NCBI RefSeq assembly: GCF_009663465.1 | Contig: NZ_QXHU01000003.1 | Location: 292,830-348,214 of the forward strand | From: Riemerella anatipestifer | Lineage (GTDB): Bacteria > Bacteroidota > Bacteroidia > Flavobacteriales > Weeksellaceae | DNA length: 55,385 nucleotides | Direction: 5' to 3' | In this document: positions 1 through 9,777 of the stretch, piece by piece | Layout: each line of letters starts with the position of its first letter | Numbering within the stretch: the stretch's first letter is position 1 | The notes under the pieces: generated by a model | Seen by the model: only the letters and a program-made list of their open reading frames with translations | The model's database searches: none | Told to the model about the DNA's origin: nothing | Made by a program: the position numbers and the translations under genes

Positions 1-2997
1 AGTGTATGTTTTTGAAATACGCCCTTTAAAACTTTCTCCCAAGTTCAAGTATTTCCAACATCTCAAATACATTCTACTTCCGTCTTGAAATAAAAACGAT
101 GGTTCAAAACCTATTCTAACTCCAGAAGTTATATCCGAAACTTCTATATCTATTGAAATAGTGATTGTCTGCCCTTGTATTTTAGAAAAATCGTCTTCAA
201 ACTCATAGCTAAAATTATAATCTGAATGGGTAATCGTTTTCTTAGAATCTAATACTAAATTCCGACCCCCGATAATGATACTATTGATGGCATTATTTAA
301 TTCTGCCGAAGTCGCTCCTCCGCCATTACTCACTATTGCCGAAGCGTTTAATAGCTCTGTTTTGATATAGCCACCCTGTACTATGGTATCGCCCAACATC
401 GCTTTTTCTACCGAGTTCTGCCACGCCATTGTGCCAAGATTATCTATTTGATTAACTTTTGACTTTACCGCTATTATTTCCTGCTCCACATCTTCTGGTG
501 CAGGTGTCCAGTCGGTAGCTTTATTACCCTTTTCTAATTTTATACCTCCTTTAAAATCAATCTTGTAATAATCTGCCGAATAAATCCAAACCTTTTGACC
601 TTGAGAGGATTTGGCTATAAAAGTAGATTTATACTCTTGGTATTCGTTTGAAGTTACAGTAACACGAGTATTTAAAACTTCATCTCTCCAATCGTGGGGA
701 GGTTGCACAGATACCCAACCTGTTGCTCCGACTCTTTTCGCAATAAACGATAGTGTGTATTCTTTCCCTATAACCAACGGTTCTGTGATTTCGAGTTCAG
801 TGAATCCATCGACTACCCCTTTTATATTTGAGTTTCTAATCAAGTTTCTACCTCCTACACTCACCACATCTACCGCTTGTTGTATAGCACTCCCAACTTC
901 CACATAACCATTACCGCTTTTAAACTTAATCGTTCCTGCTATTTCCCCACTATCCAAATCAAAATAGGTTTGTCCGTTGAGCGATTTAATTCTCCCTGCC
1001 GTTATTTGCCCTCCGTGCATAAATACATTGCCGTACATTGCTTCTGCTTCTCGCTTACCGTCTTTTGGTGTGTAGAGTAAGTAACACAAGAAATAATAAT
1101 AATCTGACCGACTATCAAACCTTATCTGCTCGGTGGTGATATGCCACATCGCATTACTACTTCCTCTTGAACATTTTGCATAAACGTAATAAACCTGATT
1201 CAATAAATCATTACGGCTGTATGGCAATATGTTCCATTCTCTAATATCGTCTTCTAAGGAAAAATGAACCAATTTCCCACCACTAATAAATGTTCTTGCA
1301 GGATTGCCCTCTATGTTAGGATTCAGACTTATATTTTCTAATGCAAATTGTTGGCTTCTTGCTCCCGTTGAAAGCATATAAGCTTCAATACTTTGATGTC
1401 TAATTTTGGTTGGGTCAAAATTGCCGTCTGCATCAAAAACATTTTCTTCAAACTCCTTTTGATTACGGTAGCCGCTCAAATAGTTTCGTCGGTTAATTTG
1501 TTCCTGCGTTTTTATAACCGTTTTAGTGTCTTTAATATCGGTAAGCAGACTTGCTACAAAGCTGATTTCGTAAGTGTCCGCAATGCCTATTTTGTAATTA
1601 TATTCATCTAATAAGTCCCTCGTAATATCTACTATGCGTGTCGTTTTATCTATTTTAAGCGGTTCATCTATCACACGGATATAATCCCCAATTTTAAAGA
1701 AAATAGACGTATTAGCCCCTATCTGTTGCAGATACAGAGGGTCTAACTCTAAATTATATTTAAGGTTGTTTACCGATTGTTTTTCGTATTCCTTTTGTCC
1801 CTCTTCAAGGAGTTTGTTTTCGGCATTTGTAATGTACTGTTCGGGCATTGCAATATCTAACAATGTGAACTCATCGCCGACAGCAAATGAAAACACAGAA
1901 CCTGCTTCTGGAAACTTTTGTCCTCTTTCGTCTGTAAATTGCTTTACTCTAAAAGTCTTAGTAGCGTGGTTGTATCCTCCGTTTTTAAGCAACTCAAATT
2001 CATATCCTGCCAAATTTCCTTTGTTTATATGGAGCTTCGCGGGAGTATCGTTTAATAAATACTTTGTTCCGTTGCTGTCAGTTTCGTTCAGGTCAAAGTC
2101 CATATTAGAAACCTCTATCTCTTGCGAGCCGTTTTCCAAATTGGTAACGCCTGATACTATCCCCTTAAAAGTAGGTTTGATGTCGTCAAAATTTTTAACG
2201 CCCTCTTTTAAGCCGAACAATTTTACCTTAGCATCGTCCTGAATATAATCCTTTCCGTGAGAAATAGGCAACCGCAAACGCTGTGAATAATCCCGGTATC
2301 CACTTTTGATATTATTCGTTGAACCGAAAACATAAAGCCGAGTAACCACATTATCATTCGCATTTTCTCTACTTAAAGAATAAAGCCCATTTCCTTTTCC
2401 ATATTCAAAGGTTTGGTTTAAAGTTTCGCCTATCTTCTTAATGTTGAGCGTGTAAGATTTTCTCTCTAAATCTTGCTTGATTTCAAACTCGGTATCGTAT
2501 TCCTGACATATTTTTTGTAAAACCGCTAAACAGTTTTCATTATTAAAAGTCAGCGTTTTAGTTTCCGTGTTTTGTGGATATTCACCCAAAACCCAAGTAA
2601 AATCTGAAATGGAATTGATATTTGTGATTAGCGTCGTAAGGAAAATGTTTATTTCTCCCGTTAAAGGAAAATCCGCCGTATTTTGGAAACCTTGAGCGTC
2701 CAAGTTGAAATACACCTTATCTCTCAATAGATACTGTACGCCCTCAAAAACTAAATCATAGGTATAATACCCCTGCTCCTTTTTTACCTTTGGTGCAGAG
2801 TTGAGTGTATATCTTCGGTTCTCATATTCTATATAGTTGCCCACTTGCAAAGCAAGAGGAGTTTTACTTTCTACAGTAATATTTATTACATCTTCTGATA
2901 GCAAAGACTGTCTATGCTCAGCTTTGGTAACTGAACGCAAAGGCTTTCTATTGTTAAGGTTAAGGGTCTTATTCCCTTGTACTACTATAAACTCCAT
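1..2997 (-). CDS. Prophage tail tip / host-recognition protein (partial, C-terminus outside window)
   Basis: An open minus-strand frame begins with ATG at 2997 and continues without a stop through base 1, so at least 999 residues are encoded and the C-terminus is missing. Its place right after the distal-tail-like gene, at the end of the tail operon, is where siphoviruses keep the tail-associated adsorption protein. The N-terminal half fits a tail hub/tail-tip protein by context; I see no catalytic motif. From about residue 713 it carries modules starting GGRNL(I/V); the first ends in a segment reading KLEKGNKATDWTPAPED (about 820-838), and a second starts near residue 908. These look like carbohydrate-binding-type beta modules, and the same module occurs in the preceding gene. 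Its start overlaps that gene by 13 bases. Function is inferred from synteny and module type. Confidence 0.8.
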   Translation of the reverse strand, partial: MEFIVVQGNKTLNLNNRKPLRSVTKAEHRQSLLSEDVINITVESKTPLALQVGNYIEYENRRYTLNSAPKVKKEQGYYTYDLVFEGVQYLLRDKVYFNLDAQGFQNTADFPLTGEINIFLTTLITNINSISDFTWVLGEYPQNTETKTLTFNNENCLAVLQKICQEYDTEFEIKQDLERKSYTLNIKKIGETLNQTFEYGKGNGLYSLSRENANDNVVTRLYVFGSTNNIKSGYRDYSQRLRLPISHGKDYIQDDAKVKLFGLKEGVKNFDDIKPTFKGIVSGVTNLENGSQEIEVSNMDFDLNETDSNGTKYLLNDTPAKLHINKGNLAGYEFELLKNGGYNHATKTFRVKQFTDERGQKFPEAGSVFSFAVGDEFTLLDIAMPEQYITNAENKLLEEGQKEYEKQSVNNLKYNLELDPLYLQQIGANTSIFFKIGDYIRVIDEPLKIDKTTRIVDITRDLLDEYNYKIGIADTYEISFVASLLTDIKDTKTVIKTQEQINRRNYLSGYRNQKEFEENVFDADGNFDPTKIRHQSIEAYMLSTGARSQQFALENISLNPNIEGNPARTFISGGKLVHFSLEDDIREWNILPYSRNDLLNQVYYVYAKCSRGSSNAMWHITTEQIRFDSRSDYYYFLCYLLYTPKDGKREAEAMYGNVFMHGGQITAGRIKSLNGQTYFDLDSGEIAGTIKFKSGNGYVEVGSAIQQAVDVVSVGGRNLIRNSNIKGVVDGFTELEITEPLVIGKEYTLSFIAKRVGATGWVSVQPPHDWRDEVLNTRVTVTSNEYQEYKSTFIAKSSQGQKVWIYSADYYKIDFKGGIKLEKGNKATDWTPAPEDVEQEIIAVKSKVNQIDNLGTMAWQNSVEKAMLGDTIVQGGYIKTELLNASAIVSNGGGATSAELNNAINSIIIGGRNLVLDSKKTITHSDYNFSYEFEDDFSKIQGQTITISIDIEVSDITSGVRIGFEPSFLFQDGSRMYLRCWKYLNLGESFKGRISKTYT

Positions 2998-3974
2998 AAT
3001 TCTTCTGCATTGGTTTGTAGGTTAGTAATTTCATCTGTATTCCCTGATATTGTGATGTAATGAGTGTCTTCTGGTGCAGGTGTGTAGTCAGTTGCTTTAT
3101 TCCCTTTTTCTAATTTAACCTTCCTAACATCAGTTACATCATAGATATGAGGATATATTTCTTTTCCTTGATAGTCGTTCTTAATGAATGTGAATACTTT
3201 TGAAACTCTAAACCACTCGTTTGGACTAGGATTGATAGGTATATTTACTTTGATTGAGTTGTTTAAAAACAAACCACCATCATTCTGTCCCTTAATGTCA
3301 AAGGAAATAACATATTCCTGCCCCTCAATCAACGGAGTTGAAGTGCTTGCTTCCACTGCATAACCATTATATATTCGAGGTGTCAGCATTAAATTCCGAC
3401 CATAAAAACCATAGCCACTTAGCTCTCTACTTGGAACCGTCTTATTGATTGTTATATTCCCCTTTCTTGTTTCGTTTATTCCGTCTATGTTTATATCCAC
3501 CCAAGATTGAGCATTAAAGGATAATTGCAAATCGCTACCGACAAGTTTAAATACCCTTTTGATAGGGTTAGGGTCTTTCATTTTCAAAGTGAATACCCCC
3601 ACCATTTTACCCTCTTTGAAGGATTTTTCAAGTTCTACTCCGTCAGAAAGGTAAACATCAAATACTAAAGCGTTTCCTAAGTATTCTATAACCAAACGAG
3701 CTAGCCCCTCTTTGTCAAATTCTGACAAAAGGGTATCAAAATTGGTTTTCATTTGCGACCAAGTTTCACCCTCAACCCAGCCTTTCAATTCAATTTCTCG
3801 CTCGTCGTATTTCGGTTTGGCTAAATCCACCGCCTTGCCGTGATACTCCGCCCAGTCGTAAGACCGTCTAGATTTTAGCTTGGGTTTGTCCAAAAGCCCT
3901 TTGGATTCTGAAATGAATACTCCAAAATCTTTAAAATATTTACCGTTCAAAGTATATAGCACCTCCTTTGTCAT
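2985..3974 (-). CDS. Distal-tail-like protein with C-terminal binding module
   Basis: A 329-residue protein. Residues 1-145 resemble the N-terminal part of siphovirus distal tail (Dit) proteins, which link the tail tube to the tip; this is a fold-level judgement from composition and position after the tape measure. Residues about 187-310 form a module beginning YGRNL and ending LEKGNKATDYTPAPED, closely matching a module in the downstream tip protein even at DNA level. The C-terminal tail (ITISGNTDEITNLQTNAEELW) is short. It overlaps both neighbours (3971-3974 and 2985-2997), so translation is likely coupled. Confidence 0.72.
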   Translation of the reverse strand: MTKEVLYTLNGKYFKDFGVFISESKGLLDKPKLKSRRSYDWAEYHGKAVDLAKPKYDEREIELKGWVEGETWSQMKTNFDTLLSEFDKEGLARLVIEYLGNALVFDVYLSDGVELEKSFKEGKMVGVFTLKMKDPNPIKRVFKLVGSDLQLSFNAQSWVDINIDGINETRKGNITINKTVPSRELSGYGFYGRNLMLTPRIYNGYAVEASTSTPLIEGQEYVISFDIKGQNDGGLFLNNSIKVNIPINPSPNEWFRVSKVFTFIKNDYQGKEIYPHIYDVTDVRKVKLEKGNKATDYTPAPEDTHYITISGNTDEITNLQTNAEELWSL

Positions 3975-4402
3975 CTTCTAAATATTTTCACTTTAGCGTG
4001 GTCTTGTTCTTCTACAACAACCTCCGCATTATCCAACATCGTTACAAATATGATAGTGTTATCTTTTGCTGTGATTTTCGCCTTAGAGTTCCCCCTCAAA
4101 ATGAGAGAAGAAACACTAAACTCGCTATAATTCAACTCAACATTAGAATAGCCGAAAAACGCCATTTTGGGCATTGTTTCAACTTTTCCCAAAGCATCTA
4201 AGAATAATCCGTATTGCTCTGTTTCTCCTCTGAAATAATGGAGCATTTTCTCGCTTGGAAAATTGTTTTTTAATGTCCAATCATCACCCTTGAAAAACAT
4301 TCTACATAATGTCTCCAAAGTAGGAGAGGATAGCATTTCATTATACCATTCTTCGCATAGCCCTTGCTTTTTAGCTTGTTGTATGATGTCTTGTAGTTTC
4401 AT
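3971..4402 (-). CDS. Conserved prophage hypothetical protein in tail module
   Basis: About 143 residues when started at ATG 4402 (first residues MKLQDIIQQAKKQ). An upstream ATG at 4429 would run into the palindrome in front of higB, so I prefer 4402. The N-terminus is helical and Trp/Cys-containing (LCEEWYNEML). The C-terminal half (NVELNYSEFSVSSLILRGNSKAKITAKD) has the alternating hydrophobic pattern of a small beta-solenoid or beta-sandwich. No known catalytic motif. It lies between the HigBA insertion and the distal-tail gene and overlaps the latter by four bases, so a minor tail or assembly role is possible. Function unknown. Confidence 0.65.
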   Translation of the reverse strand: MKLQDIIQQAKKQGLCEEWYNEMLSSPTLETLCRMFFKGDDWTLKNNFPSEKMLHYFRGETEQYGLFLDALGKVETMPKMAFFGYSNVELNYSEFSVSSLILRGNSKAKITAKDNTIIFVTMLDNAEVVVEEQDHAKVKIFRR

Positions 4403-4423
4403 ATTTCGTTTTTTTAAATAAAA

Positions 4424-4454
4424 TTTCATTTTATGAAATAATTTCGTACATTTG
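4424..4454 (+). promoter_or_regulatory. higBA promoter with palindromic operator candidate
   Basis: A perfect inverted repeat TTTCAT-TTT-ATGAAA spans 4424-4438. A Bacteroidota -7 box TACATTTG follows at 4447-4454, only four bases before the higB ATG at 4459, so the transcript would be leaderless or nearly so. HigA-type antitoxins usually repress their own operon through such palindromes; that link is inference. Confidence 0.5.
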
Positions 4455-4458
4455 TCTT

Positions 4459-4752
4459 ATGGTTATTATTTCAAAAGCCCCACTAAAGAGGTATCTAAAT
4501 GACCGACCTGACCATAGCATAGAGGTTTGGCGTTGGTATCTCATTGTAAAAGATGCTGATTGGTCTAATTTCGCAGAAATGAAGCAGTCTTTTAATAGTG
4601 TAGACAGTGTAGGCAATGGTCTATTTGTCTTTAATATAAAGGGCAACCATTGTCGTATTGTTGCTAGGGTTATTTTTGGAGCAAGAACCGTATTTGTAAA
4701 ATTTGTGGGTACACACGCTGAATATGACAAACTAAACTTTAAAAAGTTATGA
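4459..4752 (+). CDS. higB: HigB-like type II toxin (mRNA interferase)
   Basis: A 97-residue basic protein matching the HigB_toxin family in length and pattern: an N-terminal VIISKAPLKRYL helix, a central WYLIVKDADWSNFAE segment, then FNIKGNHCRIVARVIF and FVKFVGTHAEYDK near the end, which are typical RelE-fold HigB signatures. Such toxins cleave mRNA on the ribosome. It is transcribed against the surrounding tail genes and overlaps higA by four bases (4749-4752), the usual toxin-first order of hig operons. Placed between late genes of a prophage it is a moron that could stabilise the lysogen or act in phage defence. Confidence 0.88.
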   Translation: MVIISKAPLKRYLNDRPDHSIEVWRWYLIVKDADWSNFAEMKQSFNSVDSVGNGLFVFNIKGNHCRIVARVIFGARTVFVKFVGTHAEYDKLNFKKL

Positions 4753-5111
4753 AAATAAACACTAAAAAAGACTATCAACGCTACTTGCAAGAGGTAGACG
4801 AATTGATGAAAAAAGGAGAGGAACTTCTGACTTCTACAGAACTTAACCGTATTAGTGTTTTGTCTTCTGCTTTGGAGGAGTACGAAGATGCTTTTTATCC
4901 CATTGCACAACCTAAAACTCTTCCCGAAATGGTAGAGCTTAGATTGTTTGAGAAAAAGATGTCTCAAACCGATTTTGCAAAAGTTTCTGGAATAAGCCTT
5001 TCCAAAGTGAACCAAATTATAAAGGGAAATCGTAAGGTAGATATTCCTTTTGCTAAAGCGGTTTACCAAGTATTGGATATTCCTGCTGATTTTGTACTGT
5101 CTCATTCTTAA
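4749..5111 (+). CDS. higA: HigA-like antitoxin, XRE HTH
   Basis: A 120-residue protein. Residues about 55-118 form an XRE/Cro helix-turn-helix (MSQTDFAKVSGISLSKVNQI is the turn-recognition part). The N-terminal half is helical and likely binds the toxin. The start overlaps the higB end by four bases, implying coupled translation. The stop at 5109-5111 lies two bases from the tape-measure stop (5114), so the module fits tightly between convergent genes. Likely represses the palindrome at 4424-4438 (inference). Confidence 0.88.
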   Translation: MKINTKKDYQRYLQEVDELMKKGEELLTSTELNRISVLSSALEEYEDAFYPIAQPKTLPEMVELRLFEKKMSQTDFAKVSGISLSKVNQIIKGNRKVDIPFAKAVYQVLDIPADFVLSHS

Positions 5112-5113
5112 TA

Positions 5114-8100
5114 TCATAATCCTAGTCCTCTAGTGTCGTTAGATTTTATTTTAGAGTTCATTTCCGAAAGGTCTTTTCTCATTTGATAAAGGTTTCGGGT
5201 GTTTTCCTCTATTTTCGTTAAGTTCATTAGCGAAGACTTCGCAATGTCTAACCCAAAGCCTTGATTTTTCTGTATTTCTGCAACGTGAATACGGATTGCA
5301 TTAAATTGCCCTGCGAGTATCCCTGCGGTTTCCTCACTCATTCCTTTAATACCTCCTTTCAAACTATCGGCGTTTTCTTCTGCTGCACCAAATAAATCTT
5401 GGTACTGTTTCAAAGCTTCCATATAGTTATTCATTGCTACTTTACCTTGATTTTTTATCTCCTCTCTTTCTTCTGGAGTTAAACCATCAAAACTGCCATT
5501 GGGGTTTATATTTTTGCTATCCTCATATTGTTTTTTGAGTTTTTCAATTTGAGCCTTAAGAGCCATTGCTTTAACAGCAGAAATAGTTTTTTGAACAATA
5601 TTTCCGTTTTTAATTTCATTTTGGATTTCTTCTAATCTGCTTTCCTTCTTTTTGATTTCTGCTTCTATTGATGCATCGCCACCTCCAAACCCCATTTTTT
5701 TAACTAAGTTATCTATCATCTCTTGCATTGGCCCTTCTAGTAGCTTCTGCTTTAAGGCTGCTTTGGCTGCATTCCTCATTACATCATCAACCGTCTTTTC
5801 ATAAGCCTTTGCACCGTCTTCCCCTCGTTGCCACGCTTCAAACAACGCATCTCCCATTTTGTCGGCTAATGACTTAGCATCAGTTTGGGCGATGTCGTTC
5901 TTCATTTTGTCAATGATGTCGGTAATTTGGCGGTCTATTTCGTTCGCTTGGTTACGATACTCCGCTATTTTACCTGAATCTGACTTCTTTTTACCAGCTT
6001 CTTCATTCGCCATTCTTTGCAACATCTGTTGTTGCTGACGAAGATTAGCTATGATTTTACCTTGTTCCTTATAAACATTCTCGCCTAGCGTTTTACTAAT
6101 TTGATGTTCTAAAGCTCGGTATTGTTCTTTTACCTCCTCCAATGCTTGCGCCCATCTCTTAATGTTGCGTTCTCTCTTCTTGTCGCCATTTAAAGCCTTT
6201 ATGATAGAACCTATTAGCTTAACTCCTGCCGTTATCATTCCAGCGATGTTTCCAGACGAAATACTTTTTGCTAAATCAAAAGCCGCATTACCGACCGCTG
6301 TAATATCCTCGATAGCATCTTTTGTAGCATCGTCCATTCCGCCAAAAGCATCTGCTAATTCTGTTACTCCTTGTATGGTAGCGTTGAATATATCCTGTCC
6401 TTTTTGCAACTGTGCATTAAGCAGTTGCTTAGCCTTTATTGCCTCTTGCTCGGCATCGGTCATCTTCCTGTGAGCCTCTTGGGCTTGGGGACTATTTTTA
6501 CCAAACTTTTCAACGGTGGCATTATATTCATCTTGGGCGTTTTTTGCATTTTTATTGGCTTCTACATAACCTTTAACTCCAGATATAATACCTGTAAATG
6601 GATTATTACCCGCTCTTGCTCTTAGTTTATTCAGAGTGTCGTTAAGCTCCCTTAACTCCGTAGGCTCTAGGTTATGCTCTTTGGCTCTTTTAAAGTCTTC
6701 AAAGTTCTTGATAACCCTTTCAATGGTACTTTGACTCATATACTCCAAATCAGAGAAAGCCAACGCCCAATTGCCAGATTCTTTAAAAGCATCCATATCT
6801 AGCTTGGATTGCTCTTTCTTATAATGCTTGTTTATCTTTTTCTGCTCTTCTTCACTTGCATTTTTGTATCTTTCTGTGTCTTTGAGGTCTGCATATTCTT
6901 TTTGCAGCTCAAGGCTTTTTTCTTCGTATGTTTTTTGTTGCTCCAAAAGGTCTCTGTAAAACTTGTCGTAGTCCTTTTGGGCTTCCTTTAAAGCCGAAGC
7001 ATAGGCTTTATTTTTCTCTAAATTTTCTTCCTCTGTTTCGCCTGTTTGTAACCTTTTAGCCTTTTTCAGTTCGTCTATAAGCTCCGCTCCTTTATATCTT
7101 TCTTTAAGCTCTGAAATTCTATCATTAACTCTCTGTATAAAGGTTTCTTCACCCTTAGCGTTTTTCAATTCATTTTCAATGAAGATTAAATCTTTAGTAG
7201 TTTGTTCTGTCGCTTTTTGAGCTTCTATTAGCCCTAGATAAGCCTTTCTTTTTTCTTCTAAGACTTGGACATAAGATTTGTCCTTTAAGTCAGGAAATAG
7301 ATTATTTACCGTATCCTCATTGATGAGTTCGGGTCTATTCATTCCTAGTTGTAGATACTTATCCCTAAGATTGATTCTTCTTTTGAGTTCTGCTAGTTCT
7401 TCTTCTGTGGATTTTATTCTGAACTCTTCCTCAATTTTAGCTTTAGCTTCATTAAGGGCTTTGAGTTCCTCTAATGCTTTATCCTTAGAAACTACCTGAC
7501 CTGTTTCATACTCTTTTCCATACTTGTCTTTTGCTCTTACCTTAACTTGATAATTTCCGTTTTTGTCTTTAGTGGCTCTTTCTAAGGCATTATTCCAAAG
7601 GGAAATACGCTCTTCTAAACCCTTTATTGAGTTCTTAGAATAAATCTCAGCTAAGGCTTTTTGGTGTGCTTTGGCTTTTTTCTTGGTTTCGTTTGCCGTA
7701 TTGGATAAACTCGTTTGTTGTTTTTTAGCTTCTTCTTCCTCTCTTTTTTGCCTATCAGCATTGTATTTGGCAGAAATTCTTTCTTGTTCTTCCGCCATAT
7801 CTGCAAATACTTGAGTTTGTTTTTCTGTTTCTTTTTGATACTCCTTTAGGCGTTTATTTACATCAACGAATTGACTAGCCAAAGCCTTTTTATTATCCTC
7901 TCCTCTGAATGTTACAATGTTACTTTTTCCAAACTCATCTCTGCCATAGTTTACAGTTTCATCTTTCCAACCTTCTTTTTTACCCTTTCTGTATTTTTTT
8001 AGAATTTCTTCTTTCTTGTTAATGAGTTCAGCTTCCCCTTCTAATCTCTCTTTTTCTATTTCTTCTATTTTAGAACGAATAGCTCTTGCTTTGGCAGATG

Positions 8101-9460
8101 CTATGATAGCCTCACGAAGAGAATTGTATGCATTAGCAGCTTTACCTGCCATAATGATTTCAGCAGATAAGTTTCCAAAATAAGAAGGATATTCATTTTG
8201 AAGTCTTTTTGTGGCAACTAATCTTTCCTCCCTTGATTTTTTATCATCTGTGGCAACTTTATATAATTTCCCAAGTGTAGAAATTTCTTCAGTACCCTTT
8301 TGGTCTATCTCGGATAAAGTCTTGCTTAACTCTTTATTTATCTCATCGTATTCATTAGTTATGCCGATTAGTTTTTTTATTTCATCTCCATAGGTTACAT
8401 AAGTAGTAGCTAAAAGACCTATTAGAGCTATAATAGCACCTATTGGGTTAGCTGATGTAGTAAGATTAAACAAGGCTTGTGCATCTTTTGCCGTTCTGAT
8501 TGATTTGGCTAACGATAGCCAATTTGATATAGCCTGTTGGGCAATTTGTGCTTTTTGTAATACAGAGGTTACAATTAACGCCGCACGATATGAGCCATAA
8601 GTCGCCACTAAAATGGTTAAAACATCTATAACATCTTCGTAATGCTCTACCAAATAGGTTGCTCCTTCAATACCGCTATTCAAAAGTCCCTCACTACCTT
8701 CCCCAATCTTATTGAGCATTTGGTCAAAAGCATTACCTAAGTTTGAAATCTTACCAGACAAGGTTTTGGATTGTTCCTCCATTAAATTAAAGAACAACCC
8801 ACCTTCATTGGTAAGACTAAATAAAACCTCTTTAACATCATTAAACCCAATCCGTCCCTCTGATACCATTGTTGAGATTTCTGCCGTAGTTTTTCCAAAC
8901 TTTTTAGCTAATTCTCCAACCATAGGAATACCAGCTTCGGTAAACTGACGCAAATCATCTCCCATTAGTTTACCTTTAGCCATTACCTGTCCATATACTA
9001 AATTGATACGAGACATAGGAACACCTAGACCCGCTGCGATATTCCCCATTCTCGTAAGGGTGTCCACAACCTCATTGGCAGGAACTTGAAATGCTAACAA
9101 CTGTTTTGCTCCTGCGGATACCTCTTGTAAAGAAAACGGCGTTTTGGCGGCTAAATCCACCATTTGCCCCATTAACTGATTAGCCTTTTCCTTGCTTTTG
9201 AGCATTGTAGCAAAGGCAATTTCTGTCTTTTGGAACTCGCCCCTAACATTGATAAGTTCACGAGTAAAGCCCATTAACGCTTGTCCAGAAAAATAACCCG
9301 CAATACCAATAGATAGATTTTTAAACGCTGAATCCATTTTAGAGGTTTCTTGCACAGCAAGTCCTGACGCTCTACGAATATCATTTCGTATGCGTTCCAT
9401 TCCTCTCTCAAAATCTTTGGTCGTGAGTAGTGCCTCAAAATGTAAAGCTCCCTGATTCAT
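5114..9460 (-). CDS. Tail tape measure protein
   Basis: A 1448-residue protein, the longest gene of the prophage and in tape-measure position between tail chaperones and distal tail. Residues about 60-265 show the tape-measure domain (KTPFSLQEVSAGAKQLLAF, GDDLRQFTEAGIPMVGELAK). Hydrophobic helices occur around 280-300 and 340-360 and again near 1080-1110, and long charged coiled-coil stretches fill about 420-1000 and 1150-1300. Its length sets tail length; at roughly 1.5 angstrom per residue this would be a tail of about 200 nm (inference). It starts four bases inside the end of the tail chaperone T frame. Confidence 0.93.
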   Translation of the reverse strand: MNQGALHFEALLTTKDFERGMERIRNDIRRASGLAVQETSKMDSAFKNLSIGIAGYFSGQALMGFTRELINVRGEFQKTEIAFATMLKSKEKANQLMGQMVDLAAKTPFSLQEVSAGAKQLLAFQVPANEVVDTLTRMGNIAAGLGVPMSRINLVYGQVMAKGKLMGDDLRQFTEAGIPMVGELAKKFGKTTAEISTMVSEGRIGFNDVKEVLFSLTNEGGLFFNLMEEQSKTLSGKISNLGNAFDQMLNKIGEGSEGLLNSGIEGATYLVEHYEDVIDVLTILVATYGSYRAALIVTSVLQKAQIAQQAISNWLSLAKSIRTAKDAQALFNLTTSANPIGAIIALIGLLATTYVTYGDEIKKLIGITNEYDEINKELSKTLSEIDQKGTEEISTLGKLYKVATDDKKSREERLVATKRLQNEYPSYFGNLSAEIIMAGKAANAYNSLREAIIASAKARAIRSKIEEIEKERLEGEAELINKKEEILKKYRKGKKEGWKDETVNYGRDEFGKSNIVTFRGEDNKKALASQFVDVNKRLKEYQKETEKQTQVFADMAEEQERISAKYNADRQKREEEEAKKQQTSLSNTANETKKKAKAHQKALAEIYSKNSIKGLEERISLWNNALERATKDKNGNYQVKVRAKDKYGKEYETGQVVSKDKALEELKALNEAKAKIEEEFRIKSTEEELAELKRRINLRDKYLQLGMNRPELINEDTVNNLFPDLKDKSYVQVLEEKRKAYLGLIEAQKATEQTTKDLIFIENELKNAKGEETFIQRVNDRISELKERYKGAELIDELKKAKRLQTGETEEENLEKNKAYASALKEAQKDYDKFYRDLLEQQKTYEEKSLELQKEYADLKDTERYKNASEEEQKKINKHYKKEQSKLDMDAFKESGNWALAFSDLEYMSQSTIERVIKNFEDFKRAKEHNLEPTELRELNDTLNKLRARAGNNPFTGIISGVKGYVEANKNAKNAQDEYNATVEKFGKNSPQAQEAHRKMTDAEQEAIKAKQLLNAQLQKGQDIFNATIQGVTELADAFGGMDDATKDAIEDITAVGNAAFDLAKSISSGNIAGMITAGVKLIGSIIKALNGDKKRERNIKRWAQALEEVKEQYRALEHQISKTLGENVYKEQGKIIANLRQQQQMLQRMANEEAGKKKSDSGKIAEYRNQANEIDRQITDIIDKMKNDIAQTDAKSLADKMGDALFEAWQRGEDGAKAYEKTVDDVMRNAAKAALKQKLLEGPMQEMIDNLVKKMGFGGGDASIEAEIKKKESRLEEIQNEIKNGNIVQKTISAVKAMALKAQIEKLKKQYEDSKNINPNGSFDGLTPEEREEIKNQGKVAMNNYMEALKQYQDLFGAAEENADSLKGGIKGMSEETAGILAGQFNAIRIHVAEIQKNQGFGLDIAKSSLMNLTKIEENTRNLYQMRKDLSEMNSKIKSNDTRGLGL

Positions 9461-9777
9461 CGTTTAATTTTACTATTCAAATGTTTAATATGTTCGGCAA
9501 AGTCTTTTGCTGTTTGTTCGGTTAATGTTTGGTTTTTAGTTTTGTTTGGTTTCTCTTTTACCTGCCTTGGCATATCTGCCAATATTCGCAGGATTATCCC
9601 CCACGGAACCTCCCACATCAACTCTTGATAGGAAAATCCTACCTCCTTCATTATCATTCCTATATTTCCATATAGGGTTTGGAGACCTTTTGTTACCCAT
9701 CTATCAGCGTCTCCGTCGTCAAGGACTTCTTCGGTGCTGTTATCGTCATCGTCCCGATCAATCTGATAGAGGATATA
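9457..9777 (-). CDS. Tail assembly chaperone T segment, reached by -1 frameshift from G
   Basis: This frame codes for about 106 residues with no good start of its own near the 5' side. Read upstream of the internal ATG at 9657 it continues as an acidic, clearly coding stretch (DRDDDNSTEEVLDDGDADRW) overlapping the end of the preceding gene. It is in the -1 frame relative to that gene and joins it at a canonical slippery heptamer (9777-9783). Lambda-type siphoviruses make a G-T fusion in exactly this way to chaperone the tape measure. The fusion here would be about 230 residues (124 from G plus 106). It includes FSYQELMWEVPWGIILRIL and a basic Lys-rich end. Confidence 0.82.
   Translation of the reverse strand, partial: YILYQIDRDDDDNSTEEVLDDGDADRWVTKGLQTLYGNIGMIMKEVGFSYQELMWEVPWGIILRILADMPRQVKEKPNKTKNQTLTEQTAKDFAEHIKHLNSKIKR

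Noticed and set aside
1-2240. Several plus-strand frames of 60-158 codons at the left end
   Set aside because: All are shadows of the long open minus-strand tail tip gene.
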